Positions 23,279 through 34,500 of a stretch of 64,000 nt of DNA are shown here, piece after piece; positions within the stretch are counted from its first letter, which is position 1; every line of letters begins with the position of its first letter. The translations under genes were made by a program, and so were the position numbers. The DNA is from Aedes albopictus (lineage: Eukaryota; Arthropoda; Insecta; Diptera; Culicidae). The stretch is taken from the NCBI RefSeq assembly GCF_035046485.1, contig NC_085137.1, forward strand, positions 500,856,536 to 500,920,535, given 5' to 3'. The notes below the pieces were generated by a model. The model did no database searches. It worked only from the letters and a program-made list of their open reading frames with translations, and was not told the origin of the DNA.

Positions 23279-25130
23279 CAGGGTGGCCACTCAACTCGGT
23301 AAAATAAATTCCCGGTTATTTCCCGGTTTTTCCCGGTACCTAAAATTTTTTTCCCGGTTTTCTAGAAATTGATTTATATGGTTAAATCGGAACACTGATA
23401 TTGCTATTTTCTGTTTTTTCACTTTTCTGATTTTGTAAACAGTTAACCTTACTGGAAGCGCACCATTGTCAAAGGTCTAACAATGTCAAAAAATATCATT
23501 CATCATAAACAGCCCAAGGGAAGTAGACTTTTGGCTCAATTGATCGCGTTCTAGGAGGTTGACAATTTATGGCGGCTTTAATAAATGTTACATTTATATA
23601 TTTTTTGAATTCCCCAACAACATAACACCATAACTGTTCAATTTTATGCTTTAAGCTTGAACTATTTAACGCTCAAAATGATATAAAAATACTTGAATGC
23701 GATTTTTTGTACCAGAAGTTCTTTTGTTATGTGCAAGTTATCAACATTCAAAATTCAGAAAACGTTAGTAAAATCTCGAACAAAGCGAAAGCTAAATCAT
23801 GCCTAACAATTAGAAGCGAATAAGCCCTGCTATTAGAGCATCTTTGATGGAAAAAAAATCCAATATAGGCCACATTTAGTAAGAAACCCATATTTTCTCT
23901 AGTCTTAAAAACTTAAAATATTTCTCAAGAAAGTATTTTCGGAATTTTATACATATTAGATATGCTCTATTCAAAGTTAGAGTAGAGATTTCTAATAAAA
24001 ATGCCAAATGAAATTTTTGAAAAAAAAACTCAAATTAATTTCTTGAGAATCTACTGAAGCAATCCCTGGGAGATTATTCGAAAAATCTCTTGAAGAAACT
24101 TGTAAAGGTAATATGGAATGTAAAAACTGTTGTGGAATCTCTGGAATAATTATTAAAGGATTCCTTGATAGTGTTCACTGTTGCGATGCTTGACAGTATA
24201 CTAATGAAATAGGGACTCGTGAAGAAATCCATGAGAGGATTCAAATAGGTAAAATATAGTTGGAATTCCCAAATAAATTACTCCAAAAGTAAGCATGTAA
24301 AATCTTTAAGAACGTCTTTAGAAATTATTTACCATTTTATCAATAATTTTCTTGAAAAAAAGGAAATTATTGGTATAGTATAACTCCTTGATATGGTTGA
24401 ATTGTTTTGAACTTTTCTTGTAAGACGTTTCAAGAAATCCCTGGGAAAATATCTTGTTAAATCTCTTAATAAATGTTTGGAGAAATCTCTAGGAGAATCT
24501 GCGAAGAAAACCTTGGTTTATCATCAAGAGAAATGTTAGGCAACCTGGAAGAATCGATTGTATACTATCTAAAGAACATGTCCAACATGAAATACTGGAA
24601 AAAATGTTATGAAATTCTTGAAGACGATCGATTTAACAGAATTTATAAAATCATACACCTTTGTAATTGTTAAGGAACACTGCTGTAAAATAAGGTATTT
24701 TTTTTAATATGGCAATATTTTTTTCTGTAATGATACAATACACTGACTGTCCTACCCAAGACACATTATTTAAAGTTTTCCATTTATACCTTAGCTTTTT
24801 CAAAAACAATTGTAATTCTCTACAACAGTTCTATTAAAAAAGTCCAAGATTTAAAATCAAAATTTAAGAAAAATCTAAAATAAATCTTATGATTAAGTTT
24901 TGAACTCTGCATCTAGTATCTGCGATATAGTATCTTTAGATTACAAAAATATAGATCATGTTTAAGAAAATAATAATGATTCTCATGTAGATGCAATAGA
25001 AATTATTATCCTGGACCTTCAATTTTAAGGGTGGTTTATGTTCTAAGCAAATTCCCGGTTTTTCCCGGTTGTTTGCGATTCCCGGGTAATTCCCGGTTTT
25101 CCCGGAATTCCCGGTTGAGTGGCCACCCTG
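23279..25130. mobile_element. 1.85-kb non-autonomous hAT-like element, CAGGGTGGCCACTC ends
   Basis: The termini CAGGGTGGCCACTC and GAGTGGCCACCCTG are exact complements. CCGATAT flanks both sides: it precedes base 23279 and follows 25130, a 7-bp or shifted 8-bp duplication. Both subterminal zones are clusters of TTTCCCGGT / TTCCCGG repeats. The interior is AT-rich with a degenerate array. No transposase frame exists, so it relies on a helper in trans or is dead. Confidence 0.8.
24010..24620. repeat. Degenerate array inside the hAT-like element
   Basis: Recurring GAAATCCCTGGGA, GAATCTCTTGAAGAA and AAATCTCTTAATAAAT words resemble the 12-bp-period arrays elsewhere. It lies wholly within the CAGGGTGGCCACTC element, so a transposable element has either captured or grown such an array. 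Confidence 0.5.
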
Positions 25131-25164
25131 CCGATATAAAATAATACATATTAGTATAGACGAT

Positions 25165-25371
25165 CCTTTAAAGGGCTATCTGCTTTGCGTAAACAAACAT
25201 GTTTTTGTCTCTGTAGGGCCCATCTGCATTCACCCACGCACAACACCCTTAACAGAAAGAGTGTTCTTCAAGCTATCTGTTAAGGGTGTTGATGTGCGTG
25301 GGTGGATGCAGATGGACCCTGCAGAGACAGAAACATGTTTGTTTACAAAAAGCGGATAGGCTCCTTTCAAA
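25165..25371. mobile_element. Near-perfect palindromic MITE
   Basis: Arms of about 93 bp (25165-25258 and 25276-25371) pair with few mismatches, for example CACCCACGCACAACACCCTT with AAGGGTGTTGATGTGCGTGG and AAACAAACATG with CATGTTTGTTT. The loop is about 17 nt. Non-coding; target duplication not resolved. Confidence 0.75.
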
Positions 25372-25387
25372 TGTTCGTAGCGTTTTA

Positions 25388-25800
25388 TCCCTAGCAGGAG
25401 AAAATAGCTGAAGAATAACTAACTCAGGTATGGAAAACCGAATACCTACAACCTGAATGAGGTATTAAGTAGCCCTGCATAAGAGGTACAATACCTAAAA
25501 TCATAACTGGTGTGTATTCTGTGCATAACACGTGAATAATGACATTAGGTATGGCAATACCTAAATAATAATCGGCGATTTTTCCATACAAATAGCGATT
25601 TTTCCATAATTGAATAATAGCTCAAGCAGTCCTCAACAGCAAACCAATAACTCATTGAGGTATTGTATCAATACCTACAAAATACCAAAATAAGTTATTT
25701 TCAATACCTGGATAACCGACCAATACCTTGTTTTGGTATGATATCTGACTTTGGTATTCTCCAGTTATGTGTTAGTTATTCATTCCTGTTCGGGATGCCG
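25388..25800. mobile_element. MITE rich in AGGTATT/AATACCT
   Basis: The left end CCCTAGCAGGAG..AATAACTAAC is mirrored by GTTAGTTATTC..CCTGTTCGGG. The interior contains more than ten AGGTATT or AATACCT words in both orientations. The left 210 bp have an inverted second copy at 60785-61005 that is highly similar, so the family is dispersed. Confidence 0.65.
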
Positions 25801-25896
25801 GTTCATGAGAGACTCTCTAAAACTAAACTTCAAATTGTTTCTTGAAATGAGATCCCAGAGGGATTTATCGAGATGTTTCAAGAATTCGCTTTAGTA

Positions 25897-26586
25897 CCGT
25901 AAACCGGGGTCAAATTGATCTTGGGATCGAAATTGATCAGACGTTTTTTCGCTAGATAAAGCATACTTTAAATCACGGGTTCCTAACCGGTGGTCCGCGG
26001 CCCCCCGGGGGGCCGTGAAGCCAGTCCAGGGGGGCCGCGATGTTACCAAAAAATTGTTAAATTTTTATTCTTTTTTGTGCAAATTACATCAATTTTTAAT
26101 TTTGTATACCGCCATCCCCAGAAGCCACAATTTGAGGAACAAATTTTCAGTATAAAACGCCTACAGAAGAAATTTTTTTTTCGGCTGCGCCGCTTTGTTT
26201 CAGCTACGACTCAAATTTAATGTTCATGATATCATTGTTTACGAAATGTGAGTGTCGAATAAAACAAATGTATCATTGATAGTCAAAAATCCCTCCCACA
26301 GTAGATTTCTGGCTACGTTACTACACCCAAAAAAAAATCGGTTTCGTTCGTTTAATTAATATTTTTTCTAAAAATTTCTGCGGTATTGAAAATTCTTAAA
26401 GGGGGTCGCCACCTGAAAAAATTGGGAACCCCTGCTTTAAATAATTTTCTTGTCATTATCATATCAATCTGATACTAGATTCCAACAGCACGATAAATGC
26501 AAAGAAACTATTTAGAGTTTGCTCCATCTATCGGAAAAACGTCTGATCAATTTCAACCCGACGATCAATTTGACCCCGGTTTACGG
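25897..26586. mobile_element. TA-flanked MITE interrupted by an hAT MITE
   Basis: The ends CCGTAAACCGGGGTCAAATT and AATTTGACCCCGGTTTACGG are exact complements, flanked by TA (25895-25896 and 26587-26588). That fits Tc1/mariner-type target use. Subterminally, GATCAGACGTTTTTTC on the left is only partly mirrored by GGAAAAACGTCTGATC on the right. Removing the nested insertion and its duplication leaves about 221 bp. Non-coding. Confidence 0.85.
25974..26434. mobile_element. hAT MITE nested in the TA-flanked MITE
   Basis: A perfect 8-bp duplication CTTTAAAT (25966-25973 and 26435-26442) brackets 461 bp. The ends CACGGGTTCCTAACC and GGGAACCCCTG fit the hAT pattern, followed inside by CCCCCCGGGGGGCC and GGGGGTCGCCACCTG. 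A 76-codon frame at 25990 has no hAT transposase motif. It is clearly the younger of the two elements. Confidence 0.9.
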
Positions 26587-26999
26587 TACGTTTGCCAGGA
26601 CAGAAGTCTATCACGAATTGCGCTAGAAGATTCTTCAGACATGTCGACATAAACAAAACATGGAATTCGGTGAAGTTTGTCGAGTAGAAATGGCAAGAGA
26701 AATTTCTGCAGGAATCTGGAGTAGAGCCCATTTAAAGACTCAAATTTGCGGAATTCAGCTGCATGAATTCAAAGTCGAAGGTTTCAATACCTCCCTAGAG
26801 TTTCTGTGCTTAAATCTAACAACCATAGGGGAAAAGGATTGTAGCGAGAAATGTGGCATTTCGGGTTATACAATCTGGAATTTCAGGTTATAAAATCTGG
26901 AAGATTCTTGTTAAGTATTTGAATAACTTTATAAACGACTTTTACTTAAGTGTAATGATCTGCATTCATATTTGAAAAAGTATTTCAACATAACTTTGC

Positions 27000-27625
27000 A
27001 TATAATCTAAGATATAATCCCAACATTTGCGAAGTATTCGTAAATAGTTTTTCCGACTTTTCCAACTGATTTTCCTCAACGGTGGAAAATGTTGTGAAAA
27101 ACAATTCTGCATGATTGCTGAGAAACTTTGCTTACGATTTCACAAAAAAAAAACATTGTGTCTACGATGCTTCATTCTTATGTTATGATTAACGGCTCAT
27201 ATAGCACATCTGGACAATTTACACAAAATTTACAACTCGGAAACGAGGAAAAACGACATCTTGAAAATTTTACAGGTAATTTGCTTCCAAAAATATGTTT
27301 TTTAAGAATTTTTCCGGACTTCCTTATTATTTTTTCGACTTTGCCTCCTCAATGGAGAATTTTGTGGAAAAGATTTTTCGTTTTGTATTTTTTTTGATTT
27401 GCTGAGAAAATTTGCTTATGATTTCACAAAAAATATGTGTCTACGATGCTTCGTTCTTGAGTTATGAAGTATAGGTGGTGTCTGCGGATTTTTTTTTGTT
27501 TTCCACTAAAGTTTTCTGGAAAATTAGGCGATTCTGATAATTTTTTTTTTTTTCAATTTAGTTTCAATATATTGAATTCTGAGAACCTTTGTACCAATTT
27601 GTACTATAATAGTATGCAACAGAAA
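27000..27625. repeat. Dispersed module with 279-bp internal duplication, copy 2
   Basis: Homologous to 17505-18245: two units each containing TTTTCCGACTT/TTTTTCCGGACTT, a GGTGGAAAATGTTGTG-like block, GAGAAA.TTTGCTTA.GATTTCAC and CTACGATGCTTC. The GATGCTTC markers are at 27166 and 27445. Diverged from copy 1, but with the same order and period. Confidence 0.65.
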
Positions 27626-29381
27626 TTAGATGTGCGAACCAGCCCTGGTCCGATGATAAAGCGGCAGTTGTCACAGAAACGTCACTTTCTGGCTTAGTGC
27701 AGCGACAGAAAGACACATGTCACCCTTTCCACTGCTGTCCCATGCCCATCCATCATAAAAAGAGTGTCTCGGTGGTTTTGGACGGCAGCCGTCGTCAATT
27801 GGTAGATACTGACTGGCTGGCCATTAACTCTTCGTAGCCCACATGCGGTCTAATAATCGTTTACCGCCATCATCGGACGGATTTCCCTCACCTCCCACTC
27901 TCTCTCTCTTCGCCTGAATGGTCCCGATCGACCCGGTTCTTCAGAGAAAAGTGCTTTTCTGCTGCTGCTAGCTGGTTACGACACACTAAACACTCGTCGT
28001 ACACATTGAAAGCCCCGGCAGGCAGCAACCCATCCCGGTCGATGTGCGCGCGTTCAAGTCGTAGACAGTGATTATTAACAACATTACAACAACCCCACTC
28101 AGAGCCATTACAACCAACAACAACGGGGTCTTTTCGGACCGACGCGCGGCGATATCCGGGGATCCAACTGCCTGCCGCCGGAACGGAAGGCACAGAAAAG
28201 GGCGTTCCAGCTCAGCAGCGTTTATGCTTCGTTTGGCCTGATTTAGTCAATACGAGAGCTAGTGACACTCCACACCCCATCCTGGGGGACACGAGGGGGG
28301 AAGGGGCACTACATTAGTGTTATTGCACACACATTCACATTAGGTCAGGATAAACATTATGAAAGGGTTGGGCCGCCCCTGGCTGAGACTGGACCGAGCA
28401 AACAGTCCATTCGATAGGCCAGTTTCTTTTTTGGGTAATTAAATCGATTGTGCACAAACAACATCCAAACCCTAGAGCGGAGCGAGAATGGGGTTGGGGA
28501 ATTGAAATGGAGAATCTTGTTTGTTCAGGTCAATTTCAGCAATATTACCTACACCGGCTGCATGCGTTTCTCATTCCAGTGCCATCGCAACGGGTCCGAG
28601 TATGTCGTTTCGTAATTACCTGAAAAGGAGAAAGGATAGAAGGAAAAAAGTCAGACGTGATATTTTTAGTTTTTACAGGATTTCGATTTCTCAGTGAACA
28701 ATAATACAATTTTAATCCGTTGAAAAATGTGACATATTTCTGGCTGATGGGAATGGTTTTTTTTTTCTCAACTAATCCAATTAAGTTGTTCCCGGTGTTC
28801 AAGTTGTGGTCGGAATCAGTCTGTTATAGGACTCCTTCTTAGTGTGCGGTTGTGGGTTGCACAGTATCCTTACTGCCTGAAGGAATGTGAACAAAAATCG
28901 ACAGTCAGACAGTGAGGTCTAATTCTTTCAAACGGTTCATGGTCACATCCCAAGTTTATGAAGTTGTAAATGTAAAAGATTCACTCAAAATTCATTAATT
29001 ATATATTGCAATTGATGATATTTATTTTTGTCATAGAGCCATTTTCAACGTACGAACTGGACACCTTCTTCTATGAACGTCTTCAAGTTCGTTCTTTAAG
29101 ACTGGAAAACATAGCTTATATTAGAGTCCTTATTTGAGTCGAACTCATCAATTTTCCTATAAGTCATCCTTTTCCCATTTTATCACCCGCTTCAAGCAAC
29201 TACATTAGTGGTCTATTAACACTTAGCGCGCTCGGCAAAGTTCCATCATGCCGCCCAAAGTGTTGCCACAGACAATGTTTAGTTGGCAAAATCCAGTAAT
29301 CTGGCTGTTGGTGCATGGGAGTCTAAGCTTCAACTGCTAAAGCAATCAGAGATTAATCAGACTTCGACGTGGATGATCCTA
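27626..29381. other. No gene recognised; GC-rich island 27.7-28.6 kb
   Basis: About 27700-28600 is GC- and CpG-richer than its surroundings and free of the local repeat families. It contains a CT-rich run near 27895 and a 101-codon minus-strand frame (27888-28193) with no motif I know. It could be host promoter or untranslated-exon sequence, but I see no core element that proves it. The remainder is AT-rich and featureless. Confidence 0.4.
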
Positions 29382-29830
29382 CAGACGGTGACAATATTTA
29401 GTAATCGAATGCTGTTTTTCCATACAAAATTCTCCAGTTTGGAACCTTGTATCTCAGTTTACAGTGATCCAATTTAGATGAATATTCGACCATGATCTAC
29501 AAATAACGTGAATTTTAGTTAGACGGAATTTCATTGCCTTCCGGATTGTGATCAAGAAGTTTCGGAGGGTGGTACAAAGACAAAAGCAAGTAAACTAACA
29601 AAATCGAAAATCCCTGAGCTTGCATACTTTTTTCTTTGTACCACCATCTGAAACTTTTTTGCTACCCGTCGGAATGGAATGAAATCCCGTTAAACTAAAA
29701 TTCACGTTATTTGTAGATCGTGGTCAAAAATTCAGCTAAATTGATTTATTGTAATCTGAGATACAAGGTTCCAAACTGAGCATTTTGTATGGAAAAACAG
29801 CATTCGATTACTACATACTGTCACCGACTG
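29382..29830. mobile_element. TA-flanked foldback MITE
   Basis: TA (29380-29381 and 29831-29832) flanks the ends CAGACGGTGACA and TGTCACCGACTG. Arms of roughly 195-200 bp pair closely, for example AATCGAATGCTGTTTTTCC and its complement, separated by about 55 nt. The short frames here (for example 29732-29989 minus) are palindrome artefacts. Tc1/mariner-type insertion is inferred from TA. Confidence 0.85.
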
Positions 29831-30269
29831 TATCTTATATAAAAAAATCTCAGAGTTGTCTGTCTGTCCTTCCGTCACACTTTGAAATGTTTCACTGAAT
29901 TTTCTCTTCATTCCAAGGATTTGAACCATATAACAAGCATTCACATGTCCAAGGTGTGTACTTCGAAGAATACTTTCATTTTCGTTCACTTTCGTTTATC
30001 ATTTCTAGAGTAAACTTCCATTCAATGTACAAGAACCCTACAACAGTCGTTGACAATCATAAGTGGATACATGATAGTATACCTTCTGGCGCTTTTGATG
30101 AGAGTCCAATGCTGAGTGAAATGTTTCCCATATCATACATAGAAAATCCTAGCGTTGTCTGTTTCTTCTTCCGTCACGATTTAAAATGTTTCATTGGAAT
30201 GTTTCACACAGTATGATATCTACACATTTTCTTGCATTGTTTCATTGTTGCATCACTCTATTCACAGCT

Positions 30270-30505
30270 AATTGCGTTCGGTAATTTTTACGAAATCTCA
30301 ACTGCTGAGCGTTCGGTAATGGGTTTTTACCGAAACTCTGTAAAAAAATACCAAATACCGGTAAAATGTTACCGTTTATCTGTCAGACTCTAACGAAGTT
30401 TGGTAAAAGTTTTTAACTCTATCGAATTTTTCCGGTAGAACAAACTTAATGTTTGAGATTTCGGTAAAGTATTACCGAAGTCAATGATTTTTTCTTAGTG
30501 TGTTG
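30270..30505. mobile_element. MITE rich in TTCGGTAA/TTACCGAA
   Basis: Many TTCGGTAAT, TTACCGAA and CCGGTAAAA words occur in both orientations. A subterminal GTTCGGTAATTTTTACGAAATCTCAA on the left mirrors TTGAGATTTCGGTAAAGTATTACCGAA on the right, and the right end reads TTTTTTCTTAGTGTG. The left terminus is unclear. Non-coding. Confidence 0.5.
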
Positions 30506-30583
30506 GATGCATAGGATTGACATGCATCAATGCTGCATAAATCCTATAGGCAGTTCTAAGATTTTTTTTCATTCCATAGACTA

Positions 30584-30930
30584 CACTGAACGACGGCTTG
30601 CGGTGAAAATTACTATTCTGAGGGTCAATTTAAATACACAACGCCACTAAATTTGTGCAGACTGAGTTTCGTTCCAATTCGACAGAATTATGTTTTGAAT
30701 TTTACCATGGACTCAATTTTCAATTAAAAAAAGTTTCTGTTGGCAACCGGATTCGAACCAAGAACCTTGACATCACCAGGCTCGCACGCTACCACTCGAC
30801 TATCGAACCGGTTGATATGAGAAGAAACAAAACTCACACAAGAAGCGTTGGTGGGTCGATGATCATGTTTTGCCATGGTAAATTTAAAAACATTTTTAAG
30901 CTTGTCATTACTGCAAGCCGCCTTTCAGTG
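30584..30930. mobile_element. TA-flanked MITE with CACTGAA ends
   Basis: The ends CACTGAACGACGGCTTGC and GCAAGCCGCCTTTCAGTG are imperfect complements flanked by TA (30582-30583 and 30931-30932). Inside is a tRNA-like segment on the minus strand. The 92-codon frame at 30655 spans both and has no known motif. Confidence 0.75.
30742..30812 (-). other. tRNA-like segment (Pol III A and B boxes)
   Basis: On the minus strand it reads TAGTCGAGTGGTAGC (A box) and GGTTCGAATCC (B box) at normal tRNA spacing. T-arm and acceptor pairing are poor, so I call it tRNA-derived, not a working tRNA gene. It lies in the interior of the TA-flanked MITE. Confidence 0.6.
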
Positions 30931-31539
30931 TAGAACCATACAACAGTCATTTACGAACGAAGTTGCATATACTTTTAGGCGCTTCCGAACAAGATAACTG
31001 CCTAGTACTGTATTAAATGTTTCACATACTTATACAATAGCTTATAAGGAAGCTTCTAAAAATAATTTCCATCTAGAAGTTTCTAGGACCTACATGGAAA
31101 GAAAGACAGTTGTAAAAAAATCGACGTGATTAGAAACGCTGGGTCTGCCAATATTTGAAGAGTTATTCAAGCCGTTTTGTAAAATTAAAAAGCAGTTCAA
31201 TGAGGTTCCCAAACCATTCAATGTAATATATAGCCAGTATTTAAATTACTGTTCAAAACAATAATTTCCTTTACCTTTTATTGTTTGAAACCATACAAAT
31301 ACCATACAGTGTACAGTATATTTGAACCCACGTATCAGTATTAATTTACAAAATTCAGTTACAATAAAATGTACGGTTTTGTAAAAATATTAGAACGATA
31401 AAAAAACTTTTTTGTAAATAAAAGAAAATCAGGTTAAGTACGGTTCCTTTGAATTCCACTAAGAATTTGCATCCTTTGACAGATACGTATTTCGACCTCA
31501 ACTGTAAGGTCGTCTTCAGTGTCTTGTACTTGACTCGAG
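30931..31539. other. No gene recognised
   Basis: AT-rich spacer with a GACTCGAGTCGAGTCGAGA run at about 31532-31550 just before the large array. Nothing else is supported. Confidence 0.4.
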
Positions 31540-34500
31540 TCGAGTCGAGAATTTCTTCAGCAGTAATTAAAAAGATTTCTTCAGGAACTCCCTCAGGAAT
31601 TTCTTTCCAAATTTCTTCAAGAATTTCTCCAGGAATTCTTTAGTGGATTTCTGCAGAAGCTGCTTCAGGGACTTTTTTCTGTAATCCTTTAAGAATTGAA
31701 GGATTTTTATAGCAATTCCTTCAGAAACTTTTTCTGTAGATCTTTGAGCTATTTCTCCTGGAGTTCCTTGAGGATTTTTTGCTGGAATTTCTTGATGGAC
31801 TCCTCCAGAAACTCCTTCAGAGTTTTCTGCAGGAGATTCTTCTAGGAATCATCAGGAAATGCTTAAGGAATTTCTTCAGGATGATTTTAGAGATTTCTTT
31901 CGGAATTTCTTCTTTAAATCCTTCATAGATTTGTTTCTGTTAGTCTTTGAGCGATTTCTCCAGGATTTTTTTCAAAGACTCCTCCAGGATTTTTCAAGAA
32001 TTAATAAAGGACTTTCATGGATTCCTTCAAAATCTCCAGGTCAGGTGTCTTCCAGAAATTCCTTCAGAGGGTTTATTCAGGACGTTTTTCAGGAATTCCT
32101 CGAGGCATTTCTAGAGTGATTCCTCCAAGAGTTTCTTCAGCAATTCATTCAGAAATTCCTTCAGACAATCCTCTAGATGTTCCAACAGGGATTTCACTGG
32201 AGTTCATTCAAGGATTCTTGTAGAAGATCCTTTAGAGATATCACCAGGAACTCTTTCAGGGATTTCTCCAGGAACTCTTTCAGAGATTCTTCAACAATTC
32301 CACCAGGAATTTCATTAGAGATATCTTCTCAAATTGCTTGAGAGATTGTACCAGAACTTTCTTCAAATATTCCTCCAAGAACTTTTTAGGGATTTCTCCT
32401 GCAATTTTTAGAGGTATTTTTATGGGAGCTCCTTGAAAGATTTTCTCTGGAATTTCTTGACGGATTTCTCAAAAAACTCCTTTAGGAATTTCTCCAGGAA
32501 CTTACTTCTTCAGGGGTTTCTCTGCGAACTCCTTCAGGGATGTCCAGGAATTTCTTCATATTTTTTTTCAGGAATTAATCAAGGAATTTCTTCAGGGATA
32601 CATTCAACAATTCTGACGGAGTAATATCTGGGATTGATTCGCGAGTACTTTCATGGGTTCCTTTAAAATCTCCGTCAGGTGTCTTCCAGAAATTCTATCT
32701 GGAGTTTGTTCAGGAAGTTTTTCAGGGATTCCTCGAGACATTTCTAGAGTAATTCCTCACGCAATTTATTCAGCAATTCATTCAGACAATCCTCTAGATG
32801 TTCCGACAGGAATTTCACTTGGAGTTCATTCAAGGAATCTTGTAAAAGATTCTTTAGAGATATCACCAGGAATTCTTTCAGGGATTTCTCCAGGAACTCT
32901 TTCAGAGATTCTTCAACAATTCCACCAGGAATTTCATTAGAGATATCTCCTCAAATTGCTGGATAGATTGTACCAGAACTTTCTTCAAATATTCCTCCAA
33001 GAACTTTTTAGGGATTTCTCCTGCAATTTTTAGAGGTATTTATATGAGAGCTCCTTGAAAGATTTTCTCTAGAATTTCTTGACGGATTTCTCAAAAAAAC
33101 TCCTTTAGGAATTTCTCCAGGAACTTACTTCTTCAGGGGTTTCTCTGCGAACTTCTTCAGGGATGTCCAGGAATTTCTTCATATTTTTTTCCAGGATTTT
33201 TCAGGAATTAATCAAGGAATTTCTTCAGGGATACATTCAACAATTCTGACGGATTAATATCTGGGATTGATTCACGAGTACTTTCATGGGTTCCTTTAAA
33301 ATCTCCGTCAGGTGTCTTCCAGAAATTCTATCTGGAGTTTATTCAGGAAGTTTTTCAGGGATTCCTCGAGACATTTCTAGAGTAATTCCTCACGCAATTT
33401 ATTCAGCAATTCATTCAGACAATCCTCTAGATGTTCCGACAGGAATTTCACTTGGAGTTCATTCAAGGATTCTTGTAGAAGTTCCTTTAGAGATATCACC
33501 AGGAACTCTTTTAGGGATTTCTCCAGAAACTCTTTCAGAGATTCTTCAACAATTCCACCAGGAATTTCATTAGAGATATCTCCTCAAATTGCTGGAGAGA
33601 TTATACCAGAACTTTCTTCAAATATTCCTCCAAGAACTTTTTAGGGATTTCTCCTGCAATTTTAGAGGTATTTTTAAGGGAGCTCCTTGAAAGATTTTCT
33701 CTGGAATTTCTTGACAGATTTCTCAAGAAACTCCTTCAGGAATTTCTCCAGGAACTTGCTTCTTCAGGGGTTTCTCTACGAACTCCTTCAGGGATGTCCA
33801 AGAATTTCTTCAGAAATTTCTCCAGGATTTTTCAGGAATTAATCAAGGAATTTCTTCAGGGATTCATTCAACAAATTCTGACGGAGTAATATCTGGGATT
33901 AATTTACGAGTACCTTCATGGATTTCTTTAAAATCTCCTTCAGGTGTCTTTCAGAAATTCCATCAGGAGTTTATTCAGGAAGTTTTTCACGGATTCCTCG
34001 AGACATTTCTAGAGTAATTCCTCCCGCAATTTATTCAGCGATTCATTCAGACAATCCTCTAGATGTTCCGACAGGAATTTCACTTGGAGCTCATTCAAGG
34101 ATTCATGTATAAGATCCTTTAGATATATTTCCAGAAACTGTTTTAGGGATTTCTCTAGAAACTCTTTCAGAGATTAAACTTCTCCAGGGGTACCTCTACG
34201 AACTCCTTCAGGGATCTCCAGAAATTTCTTCAAAGATTCCTCCAGGATTTTTCGGTAATTGATTAAGGAATTTCTTCAGTAATTCATTTAACAAGTTCTT
34301 CCACAATTTACAAGTTCTTTGTACAATTTCTCCAGGAACTCCTTGAGGAATTTCTCAAGGAACTATTTCAGGGATTTCTTCAGGAACTCCTTTAGGGATT
34401 TCTCCTAGAGTTCGTTGAGGGATATTTTTTTCTGGAAATCTCGAAAAAAAAACCATCATAAACTCCTTCAAGTATTCCTCCAAGAAGTCCTTCAGTATTT

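Noticed and set aside
32653..33573. Repeated 95-codon ORFs that look like a paralogous gene pair
   Set aside because: They are in-frame translations of the 12-bp array within the 633-bp higher-order repeat; low complexity and Ser/Gly/Ile/Pro-rich.
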